A stretch of DNA of 64,000 nucleotides from Flavobacteriales bacterium (GTDB taxonomy: Bacteria > Bacteroidota > Bacteroidia > Flavobacteriales_F > PHOS-HE28), in the NCBI GenBank assembly GCA_016713875.1, contig JADJOI010000003.1, forward strand, positions 2,170,001-2,234,000, written 5' to 3'. The notes below the pieces were generated by a model. That model searched no databases and had not been told where the DNA came from. It worked only from the letters and a program-made list of their open reading frames with translations. Both the position numbers and the translations under genes were made by a program. Positions 25,140-33,412 of the stretch are shown here, piece after piece. Each line of letters starts with the position of its first letter. Positions within the stretch are counted from its first letter, which is position 1.

Positions 25140-25243
25140 TATCTTCGCGCTGCTCTGTTTCGTTTACCTATTCACCTGGGTTGAGTGGGACATGAGCGAC
25201 CGAGGCCCTCAGCATCGCAAGTGCTGGGGGCTTCTTCATTCTT
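25140..25243 (+). ncRNA. Candidate small RNA (promoter plus intrinsic terminator)
   Basis: TATCTTCG at 25140-25147 fits the local -7 element. At 25205-25231, GCCCTCAGCA and TGCTGGGGGC form a 10-bp stem (one G-U pair) with a 7-base loop, followed by TTCTTCATTCTT. That is a good intrinsic terminator on the plus strand, although no plus-strand gene lies upstream. The transcript would be about 90 bases. The only frame inside is an 18-codon ORF starting MSDRGPQHRK, which overlaps the hairpin. Confidence 0.35.
25205..25243 (+). terminator. Intrinsic terminator without an upstream gene
   Basis: A 10-bp GC-rich stem with loop TCGCAAG, followed by a T-rich tail. This orientation only makes sense for a plus-strand transcript. 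Confidence 0.55.
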
Positions 25244-25282
25244 GATGGATGTCGTGCGTCTACCTTGGTAGGTCCAGCATCG

Positions 25283-25354
25283 GACGGCTTGACGGCTTGA
25301 CGGCTTGACGGCTTGACGGCTTGACGGCTTGACGGCTTGTCGGCTTGTCGGCCT
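25283..25354. repeat. Tandem 8-bp repeat GACGGCTT
   Basis: Seven perfect GACGGCTT units run head to tail from 25283 to 25338, followed by the variants GTCGGCTT and GTCGGCCT. Purine/pyrimidine-biased CCTCC/CAGCC sequence follows. There is no spacer structure, so it is not a CRISPR array. Confidence 0.9.
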
Positions 25355-25659
25355 CCTGCCTCCAGCCTCCAGCCGCCAGCTTACGGCTATCGGCCGCCAG
25401 CCACAAGCCTCCGGTACGCGACCAGGCATGCGGTGCTTCATGACCTTGGATGGAGGCACGGGACGCATGGGGCATCCAATGTAGTGCACGAACGACGCAT
25501 TGGTTCCAGCTGTTGAAAAGTCGCGGTTTACAACCGGGAACGGTTCAGGTTCGTCATCTCAAGCTCAACAAAGATTCCTGGTCGCCTTTCCCTTCCCATC
25601 AACGCGTTGTGGGCTCGCAGAACTTCGGGATGCTGGGCGGAAGGAACCAGCCCATCCAA

Positions 25660-25798
25660 GGGAGACTGTCACGGCGCCCAACGCACCACCCACCACAGAG
25701 GCGCCTCGCCGTGACGGTGCGGAGGTGATCGGTACGTGAACCGGTCATATCCAACCCGTCATCGCGACGCCTCCGAAGGGGCGGAATCGATCTCTTCG
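25660..25798. repeat. Long direct repeat, copy 1
   Basis: A roughly 139-bp unit runs from GGGAGACTGTCACGG to ATCTCTTCG and recurs at 25856-25995. The distal part (CCGTCATCGCGACGC, then GAAGGGGCGGAA, then CGATCTCTTCG) resembles the interspersed CGTCATTGCGA...GCAATCTC repeat family I know from many Bacteroidota genomes; this resemblance is from memory. Confidence 0.75.
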
Positions 25799-25855
25799 GC
25801 TCGCCGAAGCTTCAGCAAAAGCGGCCCTTGGCGGTGAATGGAACTCGTCCACCTC

Positions 25856-25995
25856 GGGGAGACTGCCACGGCGCCCGGCGCACCACCCACCGCACATTCG
25901 CCTCGCAGTGACGGTGCGGAGGTGATCGGTACGTGAACCGGTCATTTCCAACCCGTCATCGCGACGCTCCCGAAGGGGCGGAAGCGATCTCTTCG
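25856..25995. repeat. Long direct repeat, copy 2
   Basis: Near-identical to 25660-25798 with scattered substitutions and small length changes, offset by about 196 bases. The central GTGACGGTGCGGAGGTGATC block is identical in the two copies. Confidence 0.75.
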
Positions 25996-26114
25996 AAATA
26001 GGAACAGATCCCATGCCCACGACCTGCCAGCCAAGGCAAACAATGCTCAACCCAACATCCATGCTCTTCAACGTGATGGACCCGAAGTGAGAACACCACC
26101 CGCCGTGCCCTCCT

Positions 26115-26148
26115 GAGCACATGCGCACATGGGCCCATGTGCACATGG
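26115..26148. repeat. CACATG element with 18-bp perfect palindrome
   Basis: 26125-26142 reads GCACATGGGCCCATGTGC, a perfect palindrome, flanked by further CACATG words. It lies 28 bases upstream of the promoter element of the glycosyltransferase gene. Related elements are at 9241-9270 and 21835-21856. Confidence 0.75.
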
Positions 26149-26170
26149 ATCCCCTCTGCCCGCGCTGCCG

Positions 26171-26178
26171 CACCTTTG
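26171..26178 (+). promoter_or_regulatory. Predicted -7 element of glycosyltransferase gene
   Basis: CACCTTTG resembles TAnnTTTG (first base differs) and ends four bases before the ATG at 26183. Confidence 0.45.
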
Positions 26179-26182
26179 CCCC

Positions 26183-27317
26183 ATGCGCATCGCGGTGAAC
26201 ACCCGCCTGCTGCTCCGCGACAAGCTGGAGGGCATCGGCTGGTTCGCGCATGAGACGCTCTCGCGCATCGTGCGGGCCCACCCCGAGCACCGCTTCATCT
26301 TCCTCTTCGACCGCGCCTACGACCGGCGCTTCCTCTACGCCGACAACGTGGAGGCCGTGGTGCAGGGACCGCCCACCCGCCATCCCCTGCTCTACCGCCT
26401 GTGGTTCGACGTGCTGCTGCCGCGCACGCTGCGCCGCGTGAAGGCCGACGCCTTCCTTTCGCCCGATGGTTACCTGGCCCTGCGCAGTGCCGTGCCCACG
26501 CTGGCGGTGATCCACGACCTGAACTTCGAGCACCATCCCGAGGACCTGCCCAGGGCCTACCGCGACTTCTACCGCGGCCAGTTCCCGCGCTATGCCCGCC
26601 ACGCCACGCGCCTGGCCACGGTGAGCGACCATTCGCGGCAGGACATCGTGCGCACCTACGGCATCGCGACGGACCGCATCGACGTGGTGTACAACGGCGT
26701 GGGCGCGGTCTTCCGTCCGTTGACGGCCGCCGAGCAGGAGCAGGCGCGCCAGGCGTTCTGCGGCGGCCACCCCTACCTGATCTGCATCGGCTCGCTGAAC
26801 CCGCGCAAGAACATCGCGCGGTTGCTGCAGGCCTTCGACCGGCTGGTGGACCGCGGTGCCGGCGAGCTGCGGCTGCTGATCGTGGGCGAGCGCATGTGGT
26901 GGGACGGCCGCATGGAGGAGGCCTGGCAAGGCATGCGCCACCGCGACCGGGTGGTCTTCACCGGCCGGCTGGACCAGGAGCGGTTGCACCGCGCACTGGG
27001 CGGGGCGCTGGCACTGGCCTTCGTGAGCTACTTCGAGGGCTTCGGCATCCCGGTGGCCGAAGCCATGCGCTGCGGAGTGCCCGTGGTGGCCGCGCGCGCC
27101 ACCAGCCTGCCCGAGGTGGCCGACGATGCCGCTCACTACTGCGACCCCTTCGACGTGGACGACATCGCCCGCGCGCTGCACGAGCTGGTCGCCGATGCGG
27201 CCTTGCGCGACCGGCTGGGCCGTGCCGGCATCGCGCGCCGGGCAGTTCACCTGGGAGCGCGCCGCCACGGACCTGTGGGCCTCGTTCGAACGCATGCTGA
27301 AGGACGCGGGACGATGA
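26183..27317 (+). CDS. Glycosyltransferase family 1/4 (GT-B), one-base frameshift near the end
   Basis: This GT-B glycosyltransferase has an N-terminal acceptor domain (MRIAVNTRLLLRDKLEGIG) and a C-terminal nucleotide-sugar domain. The latter shows YLICIGSLNPRKNIARLLQAF at about 195-215 and FVSYFEGFGIPVAEAMRCGVPVV at about 275-297, with the EFGxP-type donor-binding motif seen here as EGFGIPVAEA. It would transfer a sugar from a nucleotide donor to a lipid-linked or protein acceptor in the cytoplasm. Near 27237 one extra base (a C in GCGCGCCGGGC) shifts the frame. The normal ending GQFTWERAATDLWASFERML is in the next frame and stops at 27317, where ATGA couples it to RNase HII. The uncorrected frame runs through RNase HII as an artificial fusion. 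Confidence 0.85.
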
Positions 27318-27916
27318 GCCGCCTGGCCGCACAGCACACCCGCGGCCTGGTGGAGGCCGGCTGCGACGAGGCCGGGCGCGGCTGCCTGGCCGGTCCGGTG
27401 GTGGCCGCCGCGGTGATCCTTCCGCCGCGCGTGCGCATCCCCGGCCTCGACGACAGCAAGAAACTGAGCGCGGCCCAGCGCGAGGCCCTGCGCCCATTGA
27501 TCCTGGAGAAGGCGCTGGCGTGGGCCGTGGCCGAAGTGGGCCCCGCCGAGATCGACGCGATGAACATCCTGCGCGCCTCCTTCCTGGCCATGCACCGCGC
27601 GATCGCGGCGTTGCAGCAGCGACCACAGCACCTGCTGATCGATGGGAACCGCTTCATCCCCTACCCCGGCGTCCGCCACACCTGCCTGGTGCAGGGCGAC
27701 GGGCGCTTCCGCAGCATCGCGGCCGCCAGCATCCTGGCCAAGACGCATCGCGATGCCCTGATGGACGGGTTACATGCCGAGCATCCCGCCTACGGCTGGG
27801 CGGAGAACAAGGGCTATCCCACCCCGGCCCACCGCGTGGCCATCGCCACGCACGGCCCCACGGTGTGGCACCGCCGCAGCTTCGCGCTGCTGCCTGCGCA
27901 GGGCATGTTGTTCTAA
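27314..27916 (+). CDS. rnhB: Ribonuclease HII
   Basis: RNase HII cuts the RNA strand of RNA-DNA hybrids and nicks 5' of single ribonucleotides in DNA. The 200-residue protein has the first catalytic pair in GCDEAGRGCLAGPV (D18, E19 with the GRG motif), GLDDSKKLS, the third acidic residue in LLIDGN, and the last in ASILAKTHRD. The start ATG at 27314 overlaps the stop of the glycosyltransferase gene (ATGA), and the frame is the same as the artificial long reading of that gene, which is why the two can look fused. Length and motif order are normal for the family. Confidence 0.95.
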   Translation: MSRLAAQHTRGLVEAGCDEAGRGCLAGPVVAAAVILPPRVRIPGLDDSKKLSAAQREALRPLILEKALAWAVAEVGPAEIDAMNILRASFLAMHRAIAALQQRPQHLLIDGNRFIPYPGVRHTCLVQGDGRFRSIAAASILAKTHRDALMDGLHAEHPAYGWAENKGYPTPAHRVAIATHGPTVWHRRSFALLPAQGMLF

Positions 27917-27972
27917 CAGCACCGTGTGCAAAGGGCACCAGCAATGGCGCGGGGCGCGGGCCGCCTGAGGCC

Positions 27973-27980
27973 TTGCTTTG
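27973..27980 (+). promoter_or_regulatory. Possible -7 element of the large unknown gene
   Basis: TTGCTTTG differs from TAnnTTTG at the second base and ends four bases before the ATG at 27985. Confidence 0.35.
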
Positions 27981-27984
27981 TGCG

Positions 27985-30483
27985 ATGCGCCGAGCGGTGA
28001 TCCTGATGCTGTTGCTGGGCCTCACCGGCTTCGGGGCCTGGCAGTTGCTGCGCGGTCTCCGCCCTACCGCGCCCACGGCCGACCCCTGGCAGCTGCTTCC
28101 CGCCGGCACACGCGCGGTGCTCGCCCTCCCGGACGCCAACACCGCCTGGGAGCGCTGGTCGCAGGGCAGCGTGCTCGGCACGGCGATGAAGGACCTGCCC
28201 ACGTTGAAGGCCCTCGAACGGCTGTCCACCGCGCTGGCACCGGTGCGCGATCGACTTGTTGGAACACCGGTGCTGGCGGCCTGGGGCGATGGCACGGACG
28301 GCACGGGCGAAGTGGTGGTGATCGCCACACCGGTCCCGGACGCCCGCGACGCATGGAGGACGCTGCTTGCACGGCAGAGCACGCCCGGCACTCCGGTGGC
28401 CCTTGTCGGCGAGGGTATGCCCGAAGGCTGGCACATGGTGGAACATGGCGGGCTGCTGCTCTTCGGTCCCGACGCCGATCGCTTGCGCGCGCTGGTCGCT
28501 CGCGACGCCGGCAGTGCCGCAGCGGACAGCCTGCTCCGCGAAGCGCGCGCCACATTGGGCACGCACGCCACCGCGCACCTGCTGTTGCGCTCGGGGCCGG
28601 CCCCGGCCTGGGCGAAGGCGGCTCCCTGGGGAGACCTCTTCGGTGCGCTGCCCGCGGAGGCCGGCTGGCTGGCCCTCGACCTGGAGCCGCGCGCCGAAGG
28701 CCTGATCGCCGGGGGCGTGCACCTGCCCGGGGCGACCGGTGCTCAAGGGCCTCCCGTGGACCCGCTGCATGTGCTCCGTGTGTTGCCCGCACAGGTGCGC
28801 TGGTTCGAGCAGTTGAGCCTGCCGAAGGACAGCACCCTCATCAGCTGGCACGACGCCACCGTGGTGAAGGCCCGCGCCACAGGCCCCACCGGACCGCTGC
28901 ACTGGACCGTGCTGCACGCCGACGACCCGATGGATGCGGCGCTGGCAGTGGGCGACCTGGCCGCAGGCAACGCCCTGCGCCGCGAGCACCGGGGCAAGTT
29001 GATGATGCAGGTGGACGGCCTGCGCGAGCTGGCCGCGCTGCCGGGGGACCGCGCTCCGTGGTGCGTGATGCACGAGAACTGGTGCCTCCTGGCCTCGGAC
29101 AGCGTGGCCGCCCGGCTGGCCGCGGATGCGCTTGTGGATGGATCGACCCTGGGCAACGACCTGACCGTGGCCGCTGAGCTCGGCGAATTGGCGGCACAGG
29201 CGCAACACACCTGGTGGTGCGACTTGGGTGCGGGCGGCCTCGCCCTGCATCGCCGGTCCGCCGACAGCCTCGGCATCGCGCCGCCCTGGAGCGAACTGGG
29301 CACCCTCTTCGTTCAGCGGATGCGCACCGCCGGTGGCAGGGCCTACCTCAGCATCGCGGTACGCGCCGGCCGCATGCCGGCGAAGAGCGCACCCGAGTTG
29401 ACCGCAGCAACAGTGGCCGGACCCGCTGCAGGCTCGGGGATCGCCTGGTCGCAGGCGGTGCGCAACCACGTGAACGGCACGCAGGAACTGTTGGTGCAGG
29501 ACAGCACGGCCCTGCTGAGCCTGCGCACGCCCGGAGGGCGCCTACTGTGGCAGGTTCCCCTCGATGGCCCGCTGCTGGGACCTGTGTCGCAGGTGGACCG
29601 CTACCACAACGGCAAGCTCCAGTTGCTGGCGCTGACGGCCCGGACGCTCTACCTCATCGACCGGAACGGACGTGCTGTGGATGGCTTCCCCGTGAAGCTG
29701 GCCGCAGAGGCCTCCGCCCCGGTGGCCTGCTATGACTACGATGGCGATGGGCAACTGCGGATCCTCGTGCCCCTGGCCGACGGCCGCGTGCTGAACCTGG
29801 GCGCCGATGGACGTCCGGTGACGGGCTGGGAGACCCCTCAGGCCGCAGCTGACATCGCCAGCCCGGTGCATCACCTGCGGGTGCGTGGCAAGGACCACCT
29901 GATCTACACCGATGCCACGGGCACGCTGCACCACCTGGACCGTCGTGGTGCACGCCGCAGCACGCCGAAGCTGAAGCTGCCTGCGGGCGCGCAGCTGGTG
30001 GCGGTGGTCACTGGAGCAGCGGACGCACTGACGGCCGTGTGGCGCACTGCGGAAGGATCCGTGCAGGAGGCGGCGCTGGACGGGAAGCCCCGACGGCTGG
30101 CCGCGGGCGCGATCGCCACTGGGCAGGTGGTGGACGGCAAGGCGCGGCGGGTGTGGTGGTGCACGGGCGACAGCATGTTCGTGCGCGACCCGGGCGGCAA
30201 GCCGAAGGGGGTGTCCACGACAGGTACCGCGGAGGCCGTCCTGATGCTGCCGGTGCGCGACCGTGTGTGGTGGGCCGTGCGGCGTACGGGTGGACCGTGG
30301 GCCTTGCTGGACGAGCGTGGTCGCGTGGTGGCCGAGGCGGCGGCGGGTGGTCCGGCGGTGCTCACCGACCTCGAACCCGACGGCACGCCCGACCTGGTGG
30401 TGATGCCGGCCGAAGGTTCCCCGGAGGTCGTTCGGCCCGGCCCTGTGACGGCGGATGGTGGCGGCAAGGTCCGCACCCCCTAA
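27985..30483 (+). CDS. Large membrane-anchored protein of unknown function with propeller-like C-terminus
   Basis: This 832-residue protein has an N-terminal helix (AVILMLLLGLTGFGAWQLL) that should anchor it in the inner membrane or act as a signal. Residues 35-450 have alternating alpha/beta text with PAGTRAVLALPDAN near the start, a pattern I associate loosely with DUF3352-like proteins. Residues about 480-830 look like beta-propeller blades (QELLVQDSTALLSLRTPGGRLLW, LYLIDRNGRAVDGFPVKL, ACYDYDGDGQLRILVPLADGRV), with FG-GAP/PQQ-like Asp-rich turns (DYDGDG, LEPDGTPDLVV). No catalytic motif is evident. It ends where the TrkH promoter element starts (30481), so the two genes abut. Function unknown. 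Confidence 0.7.
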   Translation: MRRAVILMLLLGLTGFGAWQLLRGLRPTAPTADPWQLLPAGTRAVLALPDANTAWERWSQGSVLGTAMKDLPTLKALERLSTALAPVRDRLVGTPVLAAWGDGTDGTGEVVVIATPVPDARDAWRTLLARQSTPGTPVALVGEGMPEGWHMVEHGGLLLFGPDADRLRALVARDAGSAAADSLLREARATLGTHATAHLLLRSGPAPAWAKAAPWGDLFGALPAEAGWLALDLEPRAEGLIAGGVHLPGATGAQGPPVDPLHVLRVLPAQVRWFEQLSLPKDSTLISWHDATVVKARATGPTGPLHWTVLHADDPMDAALAVGDLAAGNALRREHRGKLMMQVDGLRELAALPGDRAPWCVMHENWCLLASDSVAARLAADALVDGSTLGNDLTVAAELGELAAQAQHTWWCDLGAGGLALHRRSADSLGIAPPWSELGTLFVQRMRTAGGRAYLSIAVRAGRMPAKSAPELTAATVAGPAAGSGIAWSQAVRNHVNGTQELLVQDSTALLSLRTPGGRLLWQVPLDGPLLGPVSQVDRYHNGKLQLLALTARTLYLIDRNGRAVDGFPVKLAAEASAPVACYDYDGDGQLRILVPLADGRVLNLGADGRPVTGWETPQAAADIASPVHHLRVRGKDHLIYTDATGTLHHLDRRGARRSTPKLKLPAGAQLVAVVTGAADALTAVWRTAEGSVQEAALDGKPRRLAAGAIATGQVVDGKARRVWWCTGDSMFVRDPGGKPKGVSTTGTAEAVLMLPVRDRVWWAVRRTGGPWALLDERGRVVAEAAAGGPAVLTDLEPDGTPDLVVMPAEGSPEVVRPGPVTADGGGKVRTP

Positions 30484-30488
30484 TTTCG
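30481..30488 (+). promoter_or_regulatory. Predicted -7 element of trkH
   Basis: TAATTTCG overlaps the TAA stop of the upstream gene and lies 18 bases before the GTG start at 30507. Confidence 0.45.
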
Positions 30489-30506
30489 CCCACTTTCCCG
30501 GTCCCG

Positions 30507-32285
30507 GTGAACCGGACCTTGAGCCCCCTTCGTCGTTGGATGCTGCGCACGGTGCTCCGCCGCGAGGTGGTCGCCCTGACGCGCCTGGTGGTGGTGGTGC
30601 TCACCATCCTGCTGGCCCTGCTGGAACTGGGCTACCGCGGAGAGGCGCCCACCAGTGGCATGCGGCAGGAGCTGCTCACGGGCCTGATGTTCGCCGCCGG
30701 CTTCGTGATGTTCGGGGCCATCCTGCGCACGCTGCTGAAAGGACAGCGCCCACGCAAGGCCGAGATCGCGTGGTTCCTGGTCTGGTGCAGCTTCTTCGCC
30801 ACCCATCCCATCGGTCTTCCGTTGTGGGAGGGCGTGGGCCTGATGGGCAACCTGATCTTCCTGGGGCTCTTCGTCTTCATCGAGCTCAGCCGCCTGGAAC
30901 TGGGCGGCGGGTTCACCCTGAGCCCGGCGCTGCTGTTCACCTTCAGCTTCATCCTGCTGATCACGATCGGCACGGCCTTGTTCATGCTTCCGAAGGCGGC
31001 CGTACGTCCGCTCGGCCTCATCGAGGCCCTGTTCACCAGCACCAGCGCCGTGTGCGTCACCGGGCTGTCGGTGTTCGACATCGGCACCACGCTGACGCCG
31101 ATGGGCCTGTGGATCCTGCTCCTCCTGGTGCAGCTGGGCGGCCTGGGCGTGATGACCTTCACGAGCTTCTTCGCCTTCTTCTTCAAGGGCAGCAATTCGC
31201 TGGAGGAGCAGCTCCGCATCCGCGATCTCAGCAACACCACGCTGGGCGGCGCACGGCGCTTCATCGTGCAGGTCATCCTCTTCACCCTGGCGGTGGAGGC
31301 CATCGGGGCCCTGTTCATCTTCCAGGCGGTGCCCGATGACCAGTTCGCCACCTTCAGCGACCGGCTGTTCTTCTCGGTGTTCCATGCGATCAGCGCCTTC
31401 AACAACGCGGGCTTCAGCACCTATGCGAACGGCCTGTACGAGCCTGTGATGCGCTTCAACTACGCGCTGCAATGGGTGCTGGCGCTGATGATCGTGTTCG
31501 GCGGCCTGGGCTTCGGCATCATCTTCAACTTCGCCAACTACCTGCGCTTCCGGGTGCGGGCGCGGGTACGGACATGGACCTTGGGTGTGCCCTGCGAGCG
31601 CTATCCGCGGGTGGTGACGCTGAGCACCAAGTTGGTCCTCTACACCACGGCGGGCCTGCTGTTTTTCGGCACCATCGCCTTCTGGGTCTTCGAGCGCGAC
31701 AACGCCCTGCGCGAGCACACCGGCTGGTTCGGGCAGCTCACCACCAGCTTCTTCGGCAGCGTCACCCCGCGCACGGCCGGCTTCAACACGGTGAACTACG
31801 GCACCCTCACGGTGCCCACGTTGATGATCACCATCCTGCTGATGTACATCGGGGCCAGCCCGGGCAGCACCGGCGGCGGCATCAAAACGAGCACGGCAGC
31901 GGTGGCCCTGTTCAACATCTTCAGCACGGGCCGCGGCCGTGAACGGGTCGAGACCGGCGGCCGCGAGATCGGCGTCATGACGGTCCGCAGGGCCTTCGCC
32001 GCCATCGTGCTCTCGCTCATCTTCCTCGGGGTCTCCATCACCGTGGTGGCCTCCCTGGAGAAGGAACATGGCCTGCTGCCCGTCGCCTTCGAGTGTTTCA
32101 GCGCCTTCAGCACGGTGGGCCTCTCCACGGGCATCACCGCCGAACTGGACGACGCCGCGCGCGTGGCCCTCACGCTGGTGATGTTCGTCGGCCGCGTCAG
32201 CGCCCTCACCCTGCTCATCGGCGTACTGAAGCAGGTGGAGGTGAGCAACTACCGCTACCCCAAGGAGGACATCCTGATCAACTGA
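30507..32285 (+). CDS. TrkH-type potassium transporter membrane subunit
   Basis: TrkH/KtrB proteins are the channel subunits of ion-driven potassium uptake. This 592-residue protein has more transmembrane helices than the minimal form: two to four extra at the N-terminus, then four membrane-pore-membrane units. Selectivity-filter-like segments are visible as TSTSAVCVTGLSV, SAFNNAGFSTY, SVTPRTAGFNTV and SAFSTVGLSTG. GASPGSTGGGIKT is the conserved intramembrane loop of the family. I chose the GTG at 30507, after a TAATTTCG element; an ATG at 30540 is the alternative. The regulatory NAD-binding TrkA subunit follows at 32321, so both parts of the system are present. Confidence 0.92.
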   Translation: MNRTLSPLRRWMLRTVLRREVVALTRLVVVVLTILLALLELGYRGEAPTSGMRQELLTGLMFAAGFVMFGAILRTLLKGQRPRKAEIAWFLVWCSFFATHPIGLPLWEGVGLMGNLIFLGLFVFIELSRLELGGGFTLSPALLFTFSFILLITIGTALFMLPKAAVRPLGLIEALFTSTSAVCVTGLSVFDIGTTLTPMGLWILLLLVQLGGLGVMTFTSFFAFFFKGSNSLEEQLRIRDLSNTTLGGARRFIVQVILFTLAVEAIGALFIFQAVPDDQFATFSDRLFFSVFHAISAFNNAGFSTYANGLYEPVMRFNYALQWVLALMIVFGGLGFGIIFNFANYLRFRVRARVRTWTLGVPCERYPRVVTLSTKLVLYTTAGLLFFGTIAFWVFERDNALREHTGWFGQLTTSFFGSVTPRTAGFNTVNYGTLTVPTLMITILLMYIGASPGSTGGGIKTSTAAVALFNIFSTGRGRERVETGGREIGVMTVRRAFAAIVLSLIFLGVSITVVASLEKEHGLLPVAFECFSAFSTVGLSTGITAELDDAARVALTLVMFVGRVSALTLLIGVLKQVEVSNYRYPKEDILIN

Positions 32286-32320
32286 ACCCAACGCCTGCGC
32301 CGGGCTACGGCGCACAACGG

Positions 32321-33010
32321 ATGAAGATCGCAGTCTTCGGCCTCGGCAACTTCGGCAAGAACCTGGCGGTGAAGCTCACCCAGCTGGGCCACGAGGTGAT
32401 CGCCATCGACCACACCATGGAGAAGGTGGAGAGCCTCAAGAACGACGTGAGCTTCGCGGTGTGCCTGGAGAGCAACGACCCGCTGGCGATGGACTCCCTG
32501 CCGTTGGACGAGCTGGACGCCGCCGTGGTGGCCATCGGCGAGAACGAGGGCGCCAACATCATGACCACGGCGCTGCTGGTGAACCGCAAGGTGAAGCGCG
32601 TGATCAGCCGCGCCATCAACGACCTGCACGAGATGGTGCTCAACTCCATGGGCGTCACCGAGATCGTGCATCCCGAGGAGAAAGCGGCCGAGGGCCTGGC
32701 GCGCAAGCTGAACCTGCGACGCCTGGTGGACCAGTTCGAACTGCCCGGCGGCTTCATGATCGCCGAGGTGGTGGTGCCCGACCGCTACGTGGGCCAACCC
32801 GTGGGGCAGATCAACGAGCTGCGCCAGCGGCGCATCGGCCTGGTGACCGTGCTGCGCAAGGAGAGCGAGAAGGGCTTCCTGGGACGGCGCTCCATCAAGC
32901 TCGGTGCGCTCGGCGTGGTGGACAATGACTTCGCGCCCGAGAAGGGCGACATCCTGGTGCTCTTCGGCACCAAGGAACAGATGGCCGCCTTCACCGGAGA
33001 GAACGAATGA
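32321..33010 (+). CDS. TrkA-type potassium channel regulatory protein
   Basis: TrkA/KtrA proteins form a cytoplasmic ring that binds nucleotides and gates the TrkH/KtrB channel. This 229-residue protein has the RCK_N Rossmann domain with VFGLGNFGKNLA (GxGxxG) near residue 5 and the acidic D33 (AIDHTMEKVE) expected for NAD/ATP binding. A C-terminal RCK_C domain runs from about 135 to 222 (MIAEVVVPDRYVGQPVGQI, GDILVLFGTKEQM). It carries one RCK unit, like KtrA rather than the double-unit E. coli TrkA. It is 35 bases after trkH and overlaps the downstream globin gene in an ATGA (33007-33010). Confidence 0.92.
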   Translation: MKIAVFGLGNFGKNLAVKLTQLGHEVIAIDHTMEKVESLKNDVSFAVCLESNDPLAMDSLPLDELDAAVVAIGENEGANIMTTALLVNRKVKRVISRAINDLHEMVLNSMGVTEIVHPEEKAAEGLARKLNLRRLVDQFELPGGFMIAEVVVPDRYVGQPVGQINELRQRRIGLVTVLRKESEKGFLGRRSIKLGALGVVDNDFAPEKGDILVLFGTKEQMAAFTGENE

Positions 33011-33399
33011 ACCCCGGCCTGCTGCCCGATCTGGACCGCCCGGAGCGCAGCGACGCCCTGGTGCTGGCCTTCTACGACCGGGTGCGGCCCGATCCGGTGC
33101 TGGCCCCGTGGTTCGCCGAGGTGGACTGGCCGCATCACACCCCGCGCATCCAGGCCTTCTGGAAAGGGCTGCTGCTGGGCCTGCCCGGGTACAGCGGCGA
33201 GCCCATGAGCGCCCACATCACCCTGCACCGGCGCCTGCCGCTCAGCGCTTCGCAGTTCGACCGATGGCTGGAGCTGTGGACCTCGGCGGTTCGCGGAAGC
33301 TACGCCGGGCCCAAGGCCGAGGAGGCCGTCACCCGCGCGACGAGCATCGCTGCGGTGATGAAGCACAAGGTGCTCAGCGCTTCGGCTTCCGCAGGCTGA
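33007..33399 (+). CDS. Truncated-hemoglobin (group III) family protein
   Basis: This 130-residue globin-like protein has the pattern of group III truncated hemoglobins: LVLAFYDRVRPDPVLAPWF near the start, PRIQAFWKGLLLGLPGYSGEP in the middle, and H-I-T-L-H-R-R-LPLSASQFDRWLELW. The histidine in AHITLHRR is the likely proximal haem ligand region. These proteins bind oxygen or nitric oxide; the role here is unknown. It is translationally coupled to the TrkA gene (ATGA). Its 3' end is duplicated at 34091-34184. In both copies the tail overlaps, on the opposite strand, the C-terminus of a LysM-protein reading frame. Confidence 0.8.
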   Translation: MNPGLLPDLDRPERSDALVLAFYDRVRPDPVLAPWFAEVDWPHHTPRIQAFWKGLLLGLPGYSGEPMSAHITLHRRLPLSASQFDRWLELWTSAVRGSYAGPKAEEAVTRATSIAAVMKHKVLSASASAG

Positions 33400-33412
33400 G
33401 GCGGGTGCCCGG
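33319..33412. repeat. Duplicated gene junction, copy 1
   Basis: This 94-base block encodes the globin C-terminus on the plus strand. On the minus strand it encodes PGTRLSLRKPKR-stop, the same ending as the LysM glucosaminidase. It recurs with few changes at 34091-34184. Confidence 0.85.

Larger units (their letters stand above)
24986..26182. other. Repeat-rich gene desert
   Basis: No convincing coding sequence is visible over about 1.2 kb. The interval holds a possible promoter/terminator pair (25140-25243), an 8-bp tandem repeat (25283-25354), two copies of a roughly 140-bp direct repeat (25660-25798 and 25856-25995) and a CACATG palindromic element (26115-26148). Open frames here are either antisense artefacts or translations of the repeats. 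Confidence 0.6.

Noticed and set aside
25283..25354. CRISPR array
   Set aside because: Units are 8 bases head to tail with no spacers, and no cas gene is nearby.
26129..27916. Apparent glycosyltransferase-RNase HII fusion protein
   Set aside because: Produced by one extra base near 27237; the real glycosyltransferase ending lies in the neighbouring frame and stops inside the RNase HII start.
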